Assembly (NCBI GenBank): GCA_017651645.1 | Contig: JAGCCO010000022.1 | Span: forward strand, 33,486-97,485 | From: Bacteroidales bacterium | GTDB lineage: Bacteria > Bacteroidota > Bacteroidia > Bacteroidales > F082 | DNA: 64,000 bases | Direction of reading: 5' to 3' | Shown here: positions 25,518-35,048 of the stretch, one piece after another | Layout of the letters: every line of letters begins with the position of its first letter | Numbering within the stretch: position 1 is the stretch's first letter | Position numbers and translations under genes: made by a program | Notes under the pieces: generated by a model | Databases searched by the model: none | Told to the model about the DNA's origin: nothing | Seen by the model: only the letters and a program-made list of their open reading frames with translations

Positions 25518-26510
25518 ATGAGTAAGTTGAACGACATAATGAAGGAAATTGGCCAGGCTTTGGTAAGCAAAAAGTTCTGGGTCGAGCTGCTGATTATGAC
25601 TTTCGGCATGTTCATGACGGGCATTTGCGTGTATTATTTCCTCGTTCCCAGCAAGCTGATTGTGGGCTCCATTTCGGGTCTCTCCATCGTGCTGACCAAT
25701 ATTTTCAACGGGATGGGCATCAACATCGGCCTTCCAATGATGATTACCATCATCAACGCTATCTTGTTGATCCTTGCCTATATCCTCATTGGTAAAGAAT
25801 TCGGACTCAAAACGGTCTATTGCGCCTTGATTCTCGGTCCCATGACCAAGTTCTGCGAATGGCTTTATCCTTGGCAAAACTTCGCCACGCCTAACGAATA
25901 TCTTGTGAATATGGGCGTTGCTCCGGACCAGGCTTTTTCGGTGATGGGCAACCCCTGGTTCGACCTGCTCTGTTGCGTTATCATCCTCAGTGCAGCCCAG
26001 ACGCTGATGTTCTCCATCAACGCCTCCACGGGTGGCCTTGACATTTTGGCCAAAATCGTCAACAAGTACTTGCATTTCGACATCGGTAAGTCGGTGACTG
26101 TGGCGGGCGGCCTCATCTGCCTCTCGGCATTTGCCATCAATCCGTTCCAGATGGTCGTCATCGGCCTCATCGCCACATGGATCAACGGCCTGGTGGTGAA
26201 TATGTTCACTGCCAACCTCAACCAGCGTAAACGCGTCTGCATCGTCTCGAAGGACTACGACCGCATCCGCCATTACATCATCGATGACCTCCACCGTGGC
26301 TGTACCCTTTATGAAGTCATTGGAGGCTACACCAACGAAAAGTCAATCGAGTTGGAGTCTTTGCTTACCAATGATGAATTCTCGAAACTGATGGAATACC
26401 TTGGCAAGAATGAAATCAACGCCTTCACCACGGCTGGCAACGTCAGCGAGGTGTATGGCTTGTGGGCTAAAGACCGTCATCGCGCAAGAAAACACGCTGA
26501 AAAGCGTTAA
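25518..26510 (+). CDS. YitT family membrane protein (copy 1)
   Basis: 330 residues. Six predicted membrane helices fill about residues 15-240 (starting LLIMTFGMFMTGICVYYFLV), with the conserved glycine-rich motif INASTGGLDILAKI. The C-terminal 85 residues form the DUF2179 domain (RVCIVSKDYDRIRHYIIDDL then RGCTLYEVIGGY and NEKSIE). The family is a membrane transporter-like group of unknown substrate. A second copy with the same architecture is at 59670. It ends before the terminator at 26533. Confidence 0.88.
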   Translation: MSKLNDIMKEIGQALVSKKFWVELLIMTFGMFMTGICVYYFLVPSKLIVGSISGLSIVLTNIFNGMGINIGLPMMITIINAILLILAYILIGKEFGLKTVYCALILGPMTKFCEWLYPWQNFATPNEYLVNMGVAPDQAFSVMGNPWFDLLCCVIILSAAQTLMFSINASTGGLDILAKIVNKYLHFDIGKSVTVAGGLICLSAFAINPFQMVVIGLIATWINGLVVNMFTANLNQRKRVCIVSKDYDRIRHYIIDDLHRGCTLYEVIGGYTNEKSIELESLLTNDEFSKLMEYLGKNEINAFTTAGNVSEVYGLWAKDRHRARKHAEKR

Positions 26511-26532
26511 TGTAAATTGTTTTTTTCATGGT

Positions 26533-26565
26533 ACCGCGGCAGGAGCGATTCTGTCGCGGTTTTTT
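26533..26565 (+). terminator. Intrinsic terminator after the first yitT gene
   Basis: The stem pairs accgcggcag (26533-26542) with 26551-26560 with one mismatch, closing an 8-nt loop, and is followed by a T-run to 26565. It lies 23 bp after the stop. Confidence 0.8.
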
Positions 26566-26581
26566 GTATCGAAATAATTCC

Positions 26582-26589
26582 TATTTTTG
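26582..26589 (+). promoter_or_regulatory. Candidate -7 box for pepT
   Basis: TATTTTTG matches the -7 consensus and is 23 bp before the pepT start at 26612. A TTTG at 26563-26566 lies 15 bp upstream, closer than the optimal spacing. Confidence 0.5.
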
Positions 26590-26611
26590 TGCCAAATTAA
26601 ACCTTACAAAA

Positions 26612-27835
26612 ATGGAAAAACTGTTAGATAAATTCCTGAGATACGTCTCTGTGGAGACGACCTCCGATGAAAATTCCGAATCGCAACCCAGCACCGCCAA
26701 ACAGCTGAATCTCTTGAAGATGCTTCGCGATGAACTGCAAGCTATGGGCATTGAGGCCACCCTTGACGAATACGGCTATGTGATGGCTACCATCCCTTCC
26801 AACGTGGATAGGGAAATTCCCGCTGTTGGCTTCATCGCCCATGTCGATACCTCGCCCGATGCTTCGGGTGCCGACATCAAGCCACAAATCATCCCGAATT
26901 ATGACGGCAATGACATCATCCTGAACAAAGAAAAGAACATCGTCCTTCGTGTTTCTGAATTTCCTGAGATGCAACAATATAAAGGCCAGACGATGATTAC
27001 CACCGACGGCACGACCTTGCTCGGTGCCGACGACAAGGCAGGTGTGGCCGAAATCATGTATGCGGCCCAATATATGATGGAGCATCCCGACTTCAAGCAT
27101 GGTGAAATCAAGATTGGGTTCACACCTGACGAGGAAATAGGTCGCGGTGTGGTGAAGTTCGATGTGAAAAAGTTTGGCGCGAAATATGCCTACACCATGG
27201 ATGGCGGCGAAATTGGTGAGTTGGAGTATGAGAACTTCAACGCCGCCGTTGCTAAAATCCATATTCAAGGCAGCAACATCCACCCCGGTTATGGCAAGGA
27301 CAAGATGGTGAACTCGATGCTGATTGCCATGGAACTCAACGCCATGCTGCCCGTGGAGCAGCGTCCGCGCTTCACGCAGGGTTACGAGGGCTTCTTCCAT
27401 TTGACTGAAATCAACGGCACAGTGGAGGAAACCAACATGTCGTACATCATCCGTGACCACGATCGCGCCAAGTTCGAGGAGAAGAAGGCTCTGATTACCT
27501 CAGTTGCTGAGTTCCTCAACAAGAAATATGGTGATGTGGTGAAGTTGGAGTTGAAGCACCAGTATTACAATATGCGTCAAGAGGTGGAGCCGCATTTCTT
27601 TATTGTGGAGCGTGCCATCAAAGCCATGGAGAAGGCCAACATCAAGCCGAAAGTGCAGCCCATCCGTGGCGGTACCGATGGCGCCAACCTCTCCTTCATG
27701 GGTCTTCCATGCCCCAACATCTTCGCAGGCGGCCACAACTTCCACGGCAAACTGGAGTACGTACCGCTCGAAAGCATGATGAAAGCATCGGAAGTCATTC
27801 TGAACATCATCACCTTGTTCCAAGCTGAACAATAA
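26612..27835 (+). CDS. pepT: Peptidase T (tripeptide aminopeptidase)
   Basis: 407 residues from the ATG at 26612, close to the usual 408-410. The M20 metal-binding sites are present: HVDTSPDASG (His77), LLGADDKAG (Asp140) and TPDEEIGRG (Glu174 catalytic, Glu175 metal ligand), with the later HNFHGK His. PepT releases N-terminal residues from tripeptides in the cytoplasm. The start was placed at MEKLLDKFLRYV because upstream in-phase codons include the terminator and promoter of the intergenic region. It is followed 9 bases later by a DUF2079 membrane protein. Confidence 0.94.
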   Translation: MEKLLDKFLRYVSVETTSDENSESQPSTAKQLNLLKMLRDELQAMGIEATLDEYGYVMATIPSNVDREIPAVGFIAHVDTSPDASGADIKPQIIPNYDGNDIILNKEKNIVLRVSEFPEMQQYKGQTMITTDGTTLLGADDKAGVAEIMYAAQYMMEHPDFKHGEIKIGFTPDEEIGRGVVKFDVKKFGAKYAYTMDGGEIGELEYENFNAAVAKIHIQGSNIHPGYGKDKMVNSMLIAMELNAMLPVEQRPRFTQGYEGFFHLTEINGTVEETNMSYIIRDHDRAKFEEKKALITSVAEFLNKKYGDVVKLELKHQYYNMRQEVEPHFFIVERAIKAMEKANIKPKVQPIRGGTDGANLSFMGLPCPNIFAGGHNFHGKLEYVPLESMMKASEVILNIITLFQAEQ

Positions 27836-27844
27836 CTTGATGGC

Positions 27845-29302
27845 ATGAAGGCCATGTCCTTGAGCAGCCGACAGAAAATCATCACGCTGGCATCGGTTTT
27901 CACCCTTGCCGGCGTGTTGTATTGCCTCATTTCATTGGTCAACCACTACCTTTTCAAGACTTATACGCTGGATTTGGGGCTCTATACCCATGCGATGTAT
28001 GATTATGTCCATTTTCGCATCGACGACTGTAGCATGTTCAAGGCGGTTCCACATAGCATTCTCGCTGACCATTTTGACTTGTATCTGATACTATTGTCGC
28101 CCTTGGTTTATCTGTTTGGAAGCTATACGTTGCTCATTGTGCAGATTGTAGCAGTGTTGTTGGGAGGTTGGGGCATTTATAAGTTGATTGGCCTTTACAC
28201 CGATGACGACTGGCTACCGATTCTGGCTGTGGCTGCTTTCTTTTTCTCTTTCGGCATTATCCAAGCCATAGCCTTTGATTATCATTCGAATGTGCTGACT
28301 ACCATGATGTTGCCTTGGCTGCTGTATTTCCTGAAACAAAGAAAACTGGCTTTGGCATCCTTGTTTGTCGTGTTGTTCGTTATCGGGAAGGAAAACATGT
28401 CGCTGTGGCTGTTTTTTATTGTTGTTGGATTGATGTGGGATTATCGCAAGGATAAGAAGGTCCTTTGGCATTTGTTTGCTTACGCACTTTTTTCTATAAC
28501 TTATTTCGTCATTATCAATATGATAGTGATACCGAGATTAGGCGGTGGTGGCGGCGGTTTTGTTCGGTATGCCTATTTGGGCGACAATTATGCTGACATT
28601 GCCAAGAGGCTTCTACAACATCCTGGCGAGGCATTTCGACTTCTGTTCGTTAATACTAGCGGTTTGTCGCGTTTTGATGGAGTGAAGCCTGAGTTTTACT
28701 ATTGTACTTTGGCTTCGGGGATGCTGCTTACTCTGTTGAAACCCAATTATTTATTTATGCTGATTCCGCTTATTGCCCAGAAAATGCTGGCTTCCGATGG
28801 CAATTTATGGGGTGTTTCTTTCCATTATTCCGTGGAGTTTGTTCCTGTTTTGGTGGTTTCTTCGTTTTTGGTGCTTATCAAGCTGAAAAGCAGGAAGTGT
28901 AGGCTTGCATTAAGTGTAGCTTTGCTGCTGTCCACGGTGCTGACCACTTTCTATACTGTTGGCGTGCCTAAGTCGGCCATCATGGTTGACCAACTATGTG
29001 TGTATCAGGGGCGCCACTATGAGCAGAAGGAATTCGATGTACGCTATGCCCGTGAGCTGATAGCGAGGATTCCTGAAGATGCCACTGTGAGTGCTGCCAC
29101 GATGTTTGTGCCCCATTTGGCTTTGCGCGACCATATCCAGAACTATACTAGTGCAAGCAGGATAGACACTGATTATGTGCTGATCACGGAACAATATGTC
29201 AATTATGAGCGTATGGGAAAGGTGTTGTTCACCAACCGATCGGAATATGAGACGGTGGCTTCCGACGGGACTATTCACCTGTTGCGGCGGATTCAGCCAT
29301 GA
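27845..29302 (+). CDS. DUF2079 predicted membrane protein
   Basis: 485 residues with about ten predicted membrane helices. N-terminal helix region, then a loop with YTLDLGLYTHAMYDYVHFR, which parallels the acidic-loop region of GT39/GT-C transferases. DUF2079 proteins are a GT-C-like family of unknown function. The gene's last 32 bases overlap convergently with the GT39 gene on the other strand. The next minus-strand gene is a true GT39 member, so a role in envelope glycan transfer is plausible but unproven. Confidence 0.75.
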   Translation: MKAMSLSSRQKIITLASVFTLAGVLYCLISLVNHYLFKTYTLDLGLYTHAMYDYVHFRIDDCSMFKAVPHSILADHFDLYLILLSPLVYLFGSYTLLIVQIVAVLLGGWGIYKLIGLYTDDDWLPILAVAAFFFSFGIIQAIAFDYHSNVLTTMMLPWLLYFLKQRKLALASLFVVLFVIGKENMSLWLFFIVVGLMWDYRKDKKVLWHLFAYALFSITYFVIINMIVIPRLGGGGGGFVRYAYLGDNYADIAKRLLQHPGEAFRLLFVNTSGLSRFDGVKPEFYYCTLASGMLLTLLKPNYLFMLIPLIAQKMLASDGNLWGVSFHYSVEFVPVLVVSSFLVLIKLKSRKCRLALSVALLLSTVLTTFYTVGVPKSAIMVDQLCVYQGRHYEQKEFDVRYARELIARIPEDATVSAATMFVPHLALRDHIQNYTSASRIDTDYVLITEQYVNYERMGKVLFTNRSEYETVASDGTIHLLRRIQP

Positions 29303-30848
29303 GGCTCTCCAAAGTAGGAGGCTCGGCACATAAGCCTTTACAGCTGTAAACGAAAAAGTTCTTCACTGTTTTCCCGTTGCGTTCGATGGGGATGACACCG
29401 ACCAATTCAATCTCTTTGAAATACCACTGGTAAGTCTCCTTTGGGTCTTTCATATAGCGGCTATCGGAGAGGAACCAATAGTCTTCGCCCAAACGGAATC
29501 CACCCCGTTCGTCATTGATCCAAAGGTATTTGTGCAAAAACTCGGGCCAGCCTAGGCCCAAGACCTTCATGCCTAAAGGTCGTGCAACGTAATAGTCGAG
29601 ATTAGCTAAGGGAAACCATTGGTTGGCCACGATGCCATCTTCTGCTTTCATCACGCCTTCAGCGATTTTCTGCTCTCGGAAATCGGCATATTTCTCACCC
29701 AGTTGCCGCCAGCCGTACATGTCTAAGGTGAAATCATCACATCCAAGCATCTCGGGTTCGGTGTGCTTGTCCAAGGGGATGAAGCCCGTCTTGATTTCGG
29801 CCACACCAATCGCCAAGGTGATCACAAGCACGGACAATGCCGCGATGATGGCTTTGGGCAACTTGTCAGAATCGGCATGTTTGTCTCTTAGATAGACTGC
29901 AGATAAAAGGATGAGCAGGACGTATGCAGGCGCATTCCAATGAGGTAGGGTAGGGCGAGTGAGGGAAAAGAGCAAAAACACCAAGATGAGCGGCAGGGCG
30001 ATGCACATAATGAGGCGTTGGGCAGATTTCTCAAGGAGGAGTTTCTTATTGAAAGCTGCAATGACAGCGATTATGGCCAGCACGAAGTTGATGGGGTTGT
30101 TGTAGAAAACCTCGCCTGCGATTTCGGTTCCGAAAGTGCTGAAGTTAGGCTTCCCGAACAGGCTGACGCGGTCGCCATGGAAACTGAAACTAATGAAGTT
30201 GTTCTGGATATTCCAATAGAGGATGGGGATGCAACAGACGGCCGAAATCAGCAAGGCGAGATAAAGATAGGGATTCTTTAGTTGTTTTCGGCTGAAAATC
30301 AGTATATAAAGTGCCATTCCGACCCAAAGGAAGATGCCAGAGTATTTGGAGAGCATGGCTAAGCCTGCGAAGAGCCCGAAAAGTATAATAAACCGGTCCT
30401 TCGACAGGCTCAGGAACCTAACTGCTGACCAAACTGATAGCAGCCAAAACAGCATCAGTGTCGTGTCCGGCATGATGAAGATGCCCGTGATGACAAAGGC
30501 ATAGATGGAGGCTGTATAAAGCAAGGCTGCATAAAGTCCTGTCCGAGCATCCTTGAGGTCTTTGCCTATGCGGAATATAATATAGGTGTTGGCAGTCATG
30601 AAGACAACCGAGGCCAATCGGATGAAGAACTCGCTGTCGAACAACAAGTTAAGGCTGAAAAGTTGGATAACCCAACCCACCATGGGCGGATGGTCGAAGT
30701 GGCTCCAGTCGGGATAGAGGGCATAAGTCCAGTAATACACTTCGTCATTACCAAACTCCATCCAGGCCGCCAAGATGCTTCTCACGATGGCGCTGACGAC
30801 CAACAGCCCAATCAGTATCTTGTTGATATTTTGCTCCTTAATCCTCAC
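29271..30848 (-). CDS. GT39/ArnT-like membrane glycosyltransferase
   Basis: 525 residues, about eleven predicted membrane helices. The GT-C signature is at the first periplasmic loop: FGNDEVYYWTYAL then SHFDHPPMVGW, the acidic-Tyr-Tyr-Trp and Asp-His-Pro-Pro pattern of GT39 (dolichyl-phosphate mannosyltransferase-type) enzymes. These transfer a sugar from a polyprenyl-phosphate donor on the periplasmic face. It starts with GTG overlapping the stop of the PHP-domain gene (GTGA). Eight residues (VRFLSLSKDR) near position 145 are encoded by an intragenic repeat copy. The 3' end overlaps the convergent DUF2079 gene. Confidence 0.87.
   Translation of the reverse strand: MRIKEQNINKILIGLLVVSAIVRSILAAWMEFGNDEVYYWTYALYPDWSHFDHPPMVGWVIQLFSLNLLFDSEFFIRLASVVFMTANTYIIFRIGKDLKDARTGLYAALLYTASIYAFVITGIFIMPDTTLMLFWLLSVWSAVRFLSLSKDRFIILFGLFAGLAMLSKYSGIFLWVGMALYILIFSRKQLKNPYLYLALLISAVCCIPILYWNIQNNFISFSFHGDRVSLFGKPNFSTFGTEIAGEVFYNNPINFVLAIIAVIAAFNKKLLLEKSAQRLIMCIALPLILVFLLFSLTRPTLPHWNAPAYVLLILLSAVYLRDKHADSDKLPKAIIAALSVLVITLAIGVAEIKTGFIPLDKHTEPEMLGCDDFTLDMYGWRQLGEKYADFREQKIAEGVMKAEDGIVANQWFPLANLDYYVARPLGMKVLGLGWPEFLHKYLWINDERGGFRLGEDYWFLSDSRYMKDPKETYQWYFKEIELVGVIPIERNGKTVKNFFVYSCKGLCAEPPTLESLMAESAATGE
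30395..30418. repeat. Short palindromic element, copy 2, inside the GT39 gene
   Basis: On the plus strand this reads ggtccttcgacaggctcagg+aacc, the same palindrome as at 22769 and 32228. It is translated in phase on the minus strand as RFLSLSKDR within the GT39 protein and does not break the frame. Confidence 0.85.
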
Positions 30849-32080
30849 TTGCTTTCCTCTTTTTTGACTTTGGCCATTTTAAAGAGATACCAAGCCAAAG
30901 CCGCAAAGGCGACGATGTAAACGAACCAGTACAAATAAGTCTGCGCCTTGTTGACAACATCGAGCCGCTGGTCAATGGGTTCTGGCGTTGGATGCCGCGT
31001 GACAGGATTCAGATAGAAATGTTGCAACCCGTTGACATTAATCTGTGTCCTAACAAAATGGTCTTCGGGTTGGATGACATAAGAGGCAGTCGCGACATTC
31101 TCTTCCGTTTTCAGCACTTTACCATCCTGCCCGATGAATTTCACTTCCTGCATCTTGTTGATTGAAGTCTCAATAAATAAGGTGTCACCAATCAATTCAG
31201 CGCGAGTCAGATGGGGCAATGCTCTGGTTTGTTTGACTTTTTCCTCTAAGGTCATTGGAAAATGGTACCAGTTGTCGAACTCCACGGCATAGCACAAGCC
31301 CTTGTCTAAGGCCTCAAAGACATGTTTAGGGTAAAGGTCTTGCGTGTTGATCATGGTCAGGTTGTGGCACACTTCGCTGGTTTTGTTGATGTTATGTGTG
31401 TCGTCGTCGCCAAGGGCATACACGCGGTGACCGTGGGAAAGCGCCATGTCCCAATGCTCGATGGCATTGCCGTATGGGTTCAGCACCTCAAGCAGATGGT
31501 AATTGCTCAAAAACATCATGTCGTTCACCTTGTAGCCCTTGGTGAATGAGGCATGGGCGGGCATGACAAAGCGGCAACGTTCACCCAGCTTGTTGATCAT
31601 GTGCTGTTTCATGTTAAGGTTCTGCATGAAGAGGAAGTCGGGCCAATACACTTTTTCGGCACCGATGCAGATTTGGTGTGTCTTGCGGAAGAGGCCGTAG
31701 CCATGTTCGTAGGCTGGGATATAGTCCTCTTTTTCAGCGCCGTGCATATTGATGCCCATGTAGTCGGAAATGCCGTAATGGTCGTAACCCAAGGCTTGGT
31801 ATATGCTGTCGATGGTCGCTTCCTTACTCTTGCGCCCGTTGGTTATCCCGAAATACCTGCGCGAATGGCAATGGAAGTGGTATTTTTTCCATTGGTCGGG
31901 TTTCATGTCTTGATAGGGGTTGTAGAGGTATTCGCCGCTGAACGGCTTCGGCTCCTTGAAACTATAGGTGGGCACGGAGAGGTAAACATACAAAATCACT
32001 AGCAGCAAGGCAATGCCTATGCCGGCCATCACTCTGCCGAAATAGTACCAGAACCCGTGTTTCTTCTCCGATTTGCTCAT
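30845..32080 (-). CDS. Membrane-anchored PHP-domain phosphoesterase-like protein
   Basis: 411 residues. N-terminal and C-terminal single membrane helices (about 15-36 and 385-402) bracket a soluble domain with PHP-fold metal motifs: YHFHCHSRRYFG (HxH), HYGISDYMGIN, CIGAEKVYW, VMPAHASFTKG and ALGDDDTHN. The ordered His/Asp clusters are those of PHP phosphoesterases such as histidinol phosphatase. The start at 32080 (MSKSEKK) was chosen over a TTG four codons upstream. It is the upstream partner of the GT39 gene (GTGA overlap), so it may act on a lipid- or sugar-phosphate in the same glycan step; this is inference. Confidence 0.7.
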   Translation of the reverse strand: MSKSEKKHGFWYYFGRVMAGIGIALLLVILYVYLSVPTYSFKEPKPFSGEYLYNPYQDMKPDQWKKYHFHCHSRRYFGITNGRKSKEATIDSIYQALGYDHYGISDYMGINMHGAEKEDYIPAYEHGYGLFRKTHQICIGAEKVYWPDFLFMQNLNMKQHMINKLGERCRFVMPAHASFTKGYKVNDMMFLSNYHLLEVLNPYGNAIEHWDMALSHGHRVYALGDDDTHNINKTSEVCHNLTMINTQDLYPKHVFEALDKGLCYAVEFDNWYHFPMTLEEKVKQTRALPHLTRAELIGDTLFIETSINKMQEVKFIGQDGKVLKTEENVATASYVIQPEDHFVRTQINVNGLQHFYLNPVTRHPTPEPIDQRLDVVNKAQTYLYWFVYIVAFAALAWYLFKMAKVKKEESK

Positions 32081-32181
32081 ATTGATTTGCAAAGAAAAGG
32101 AAAAAAAAGGGATTTTATAGGATTTTCAAAACGATTTTCTAAGATTTCTTGCCGAAGGCAATTCAGAAAAAGGATTTTACG

Positions 32182-32189
32182 TATCTTTG
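32182..32189 (+). promoter_or_regulatory. Candidate -7 box for the suf operon
   Basis: TATCTTTG fits the -7 consensus and lies 82 bp before sufB, leaving a leader that contains the palindromic element at 32228-32253. The -33 element is not clear. Confidence 0.45.
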
Positions 32190-32227
32190 CGGTCTAATTT
32201 GAAATCATTCTTAATAAGGAAGAGGTT

Positions 32228-32253
32228 GGGCCCCTGAGCCTGTCGAAGGGCCC
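32228..32253. repeat. Short palindromic element, copy 3, in the suf leader
   Basis: gggcccctgagcctgtcgaa+gggccc, with arms extended to gggccc/gggccc. It lies 18 bp before the sufB ATG, so it would be in the 5' untranslated region and could sequester the translation start. Confidence 0.8.
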
Positions 32254-32271
32254 ACACTAAAAAAGAAAAAT

Positions 32272-33723
32272 ATGGATCAAAATCCGAACGAAAATATCAT
32301 CAGCGAGGTCACGAACAAAGAGTACGAATACGGCTTTGTGACCGACATTGAGACCGATTTTGTGCCGAAAGGCTTGAACGAAGACATCATCCGCCTGATT
32401 TCCAAGAAAAAGGAAGAGCCCGAATGGTTGTTGGAGTTCCGCCTGAAGGCCTTTCGCCATTGGCAGACGCTGAAACAGCCCAACTGGGCTCATCTCGACA
32501 TACCCGAAATCGACTATCAAGACATTATCTACTACGCCGCGCCACGCAAACGCCAGCAGAAGCAGAGCCTCGATGAAGTCGACCCGGAGCTTTTGGCCAC
32601 CTTCGACAAACTGGGCATCTCGTTAGACGAGCAGAAGAAACTCTCGGGCGTTGCCGTCGACGCAGTGATGGACTCTACCTCGGTGAAGACGACTTTCCAG
32701 GAGACGCTTTCGAAACATGGTGTCATCTTCATGTCGTTTAGTGAGGCAGTCAAACAGCATCCCGACTTGGTAAAGAAATATCTTGGAAAAGTGGTGCCTT
32801 ACACAGACAATTTCTTTGCCGCGCTCAATTCGGCGGTCTTCAGTGATGGCTCGTTCTGCTACATCCCCAAGGGTGTACGCTGTCCTTTGGAACTCTCCAC
32901 CTATTTCCGTATCAATGCGGCTAACACGGGCCAGTTTGAACGCACACTGATTGTGGCCGATGAAGGCGCCTACGTAAGCTATATGGAAGGCTGCACGGCA
33001 CCGCAACGCGATGAAAACCAGCTTCATGCCGCTATCGTGGAAATCATTGCCGAGACCGATGCCGAGGTGAAGTACAGCACCGTGCAGAACTGGTATCCAG
33101 GCGATAAGGATGGCAAAGGTGGTGTGTACAACCTGGTCACCAAACGCGGCCTTTGTCGCGGCGACCGATCCAAGATCTCTTGGACGCAGATTGAGACAGG
33201 TTCGGCTATCACTTGGAAATACCCGGGCTGCGTGCTGATGGGCGACCACTCGGTGGGTGAGTTCTATTCCGTCGCCGTGACCAACAACTATCAACAAGCC
33301 GACACGGGCACGAAGATGATCCACTTGGGCAAGAACACCCGCAGCACCATCATTTCGAAAGGCATCTCCGCCGGTCACAGCCAAAACGGCTACCGTGGCT
33401 TGGTGAGGGTGGCCGCCAAAGCCGAAAACTCACGCAATTACTCGCAGTGCGACTCGCTGCTGCTTGGAGACAAATGCGGCGCACACACTTGGCCTTACGT
33501 CGAGTGCGGCAACGAATCAAGCATCTTGGAACACGAAGCCACTACCTCGAAGATCTCCGAAGACCAACTGTTCTACTGCCAACAACGCGGCATCCCGACG
33601 GAAAAAGCCATTGGTTTGATTGTCAACGGCTATGCCAAGGATGTGCTGAATAAACTGCCTATGGAATTCGCCGTTGAGGCGCAGAAATTATTGTCCATTA
33701 CATTGGAGGGTAGCGTAGGATGA
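32272..33723 (+). CDS. sufB: Fe-S cluster assembly scaffold SufB
   Basis: 483 residues, the normal SufB length (about 470-500), with the beta-helix core. Conserved blocks such as [37 protein letters not shown] and [16 protein letters not shown] are present. SufB accepts sulfur from SufS and builds the cluster in a complex with SufC and SufD. The ATGA overlap at 33720 couples it to a GT39-type gene that splits the operon before sufC. A palindromic element sits just upstream of the start. Confidence 0.95.
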   Translation: MDQNPNENIISEVTNKEYEYGFVTDIETDFVPKGLNEDIIRLISKKKEEPEWLLEFRLKAFRHWQTLKQPNWAHLDIPEIDYQDIIYYAAPRKRQQKQSLDEVDPELLATFDKLGISLDEQKKLSGVAVDAVMDSTSVKTTFQETLSKHGVIFMSFSEAVKQHPDLVKKYLGKVVPYTDNFFAALNSAVFSDGSFCYIPKGVRCPLELSTYFRINAANTGQFERTLIVADEGAYVSYMEGCTAPQRDENQLHAAIVEIIAETDAEVKYSTVQNWYPGDKDGKGGVYNLVTKRGLCRGDRSKISWTQIETGSAITWKYPGCVLMGDHSVGEFYSVAVTNNYQQADTGTKMIHLGKNTRSTIISKGISAGHSQNGYRGLVRVAAKAENSRNYSQCDSLLLGDKCGAHTWPYVECGNESSILEHEATTSKISEDQLFYCQQRGIPTEKAIGLIVNGYAKDVLNKLPMEFAVEAQKLLSITLEGSVG

Positions 33724-35042
33724 ACACCCGTTCAAATAACACGCCCTTTTGGTTGTTACTCATCGGATTGTTCCTCGTTCTGGTGAGCAACAGCCTATTG
33801 ACTGAAGGCATGTTCTTTGACGGCGTGACTTATGCCAGCATCTCACGCAACATGGCGGAAGGGCAGGGGACATTCTGGAATCCGTACTATACGCAGACTG
33901 TGTATCCTGAGTTTCGCCAGCATCCTCCTTTGGCCTTAGGCATGGAAGCATTGGTGTTCAAAGCTTTTGGTGATCATTTGTGGGTGGAGAAAACCTATTC
34001 TGTACTGATGTTCTTCCTTTCTGCCTTGCTGATTGCTTTGATTTGGAAACGCACTACTAACAACCTTCGTTGGGCTTGGCTACCGCTGTTGTTTTGGCTG
34101 GCCATGCCTTTGGTGACATGGAGTGTGACGAACAATTTGCTTGAAAACACCATGTCAGTTTTTGTGCTGCTATCGGTTTATCTGATGATTATCAGCTATC
34201 AGCGTAACCACAAGTTCTGGCTGATGCTGTCTGCGGTGACTTTGTTATTAGCCTTTCTGTCCAAAGGGTTTACGGGGCTGTTCCCCTTGGTGTTCCCCAT
34301 CCTTTACTGTGCTTTCGACCAAAAGCGCAAATGGATCCAAGGCCCGATTGATAGCTTAATCTTGGTTGTATCTTTGGCGGTATTCGCAGGCATTATGTTC
34401 TTAGCGTTCCCGCCGTCTTTACCTTATTTAAAAGACTATATCCGGCTCCAAGTCATCGATGGCGGACTGCATGAGGCCACGGTTTCATCAAGGTTTTACA
34501 TTGTTTTCAGTTTGTTGCTGCAACTGATTATCCCATGTGTTATTACAGTATTAATGGTGATTTGTAAGGCCGAAAGCAAGGTGAACCAAAAGGTGTTTGA
34601 GTTCCCGCCCGACAAGGCATGGTTCTACATCTTCTTGATATTGGGTCTCTTGGGTGTGTTGCCCATCATGGTAAGTGTGAAGCAACGTGACTTTTACATG
34701 TTGGCTGCCTTGCCGTTCTTTGCTTTGGCTTGCGGACATATTACCCTTTCGATGTTGACTTTGTGGTTGCCTAAGATAACGCCCAGCGTTCGCAAGTGGA
34801 TGACCCTTGGTGCGTGTTGCATCATGTTGTTGGGTCTGGTTTTGAATGCCGTTCATATTGGAAAATATGGACGAGATGAGGCATTGATTGAAGAGGTAAA
34901 ACAACGAATTGCGGAAGCGGATGGGAAGAATACGATAGAAATAACACCTGATGAATATACACAATGGGCTAGGCATGCCTATTATATGCGATATGGCAAA
35001 ATTAGCCTAATTATCAATTGTCAATTATCAACTGTCAATTAA
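33720..35042 (+). CDS. GT39/ArnT-like membrane glycosyltransferase inserted in the suf operon
   Basis: 440 residues with about ten predicted membrane helices. The N-terminal periplasmic loop has [20 protein letters not shown] and [13 protein letters not shown], the Asp-Tyr and His-Pro-Pro pattern of GT39 family glycosyltransferases. It is unrelated to Fe-S assembly and lies between sufB and sufC with a 4-base overlap on one side and 6 bases on the other, so it must be co-transcribed. It might be an insertion that kept the operon intact. Another GT39 member lies 3 kb away on the opposite strand. Confidence 0.85.
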   Translation: MNTRSNNTPFWLLLIGLFLVLVSNSLLTEGMFFDGVTYASISRNMAEGQGTFWNPYYTQTVYPEFRQHPPLALGMEALVFKAFGDHLWVEKTYSVLMFFLSALLIALIWKRTTNNLRWAWLPLLFWLAMPLVTWSVTNNLLENTMSVFVLLSVYLMIISYQRNHKFWLMLSAVTLLLAFLSKGFTGLFPLVFPILYCAFDQKRKWIQGPIDSLILVVSLAVFAGIMFLAFPPSLPYLKDYIRLQVIDGGLHEATVSSRFYIVFSLLLQLIIPCVITVLMVICKAESKVNQKVFEFPPDKAWFYIFLILGLLGVLPIMVSVKQRDFYMLAALPFFALACGHITLSMLTLWLPKITPSVRKWMTLGACCIMLLGLVLNAVHIGKYGRDEALIEEVKQRIAEADGKNTIEITPDEYTQWARHAYYMRYGKISLIINCQLSTVN

Positions 35043-35048
35043 CATATC

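Noticed and set aside
32228..32253. Riboswitch or Fe-responsive leader element for suf
   Set aside because: The same palindrome occurs at 22769 and 30395 in unrelated contexts, so it is a dispersed repeat, not a suf-specific regulator.
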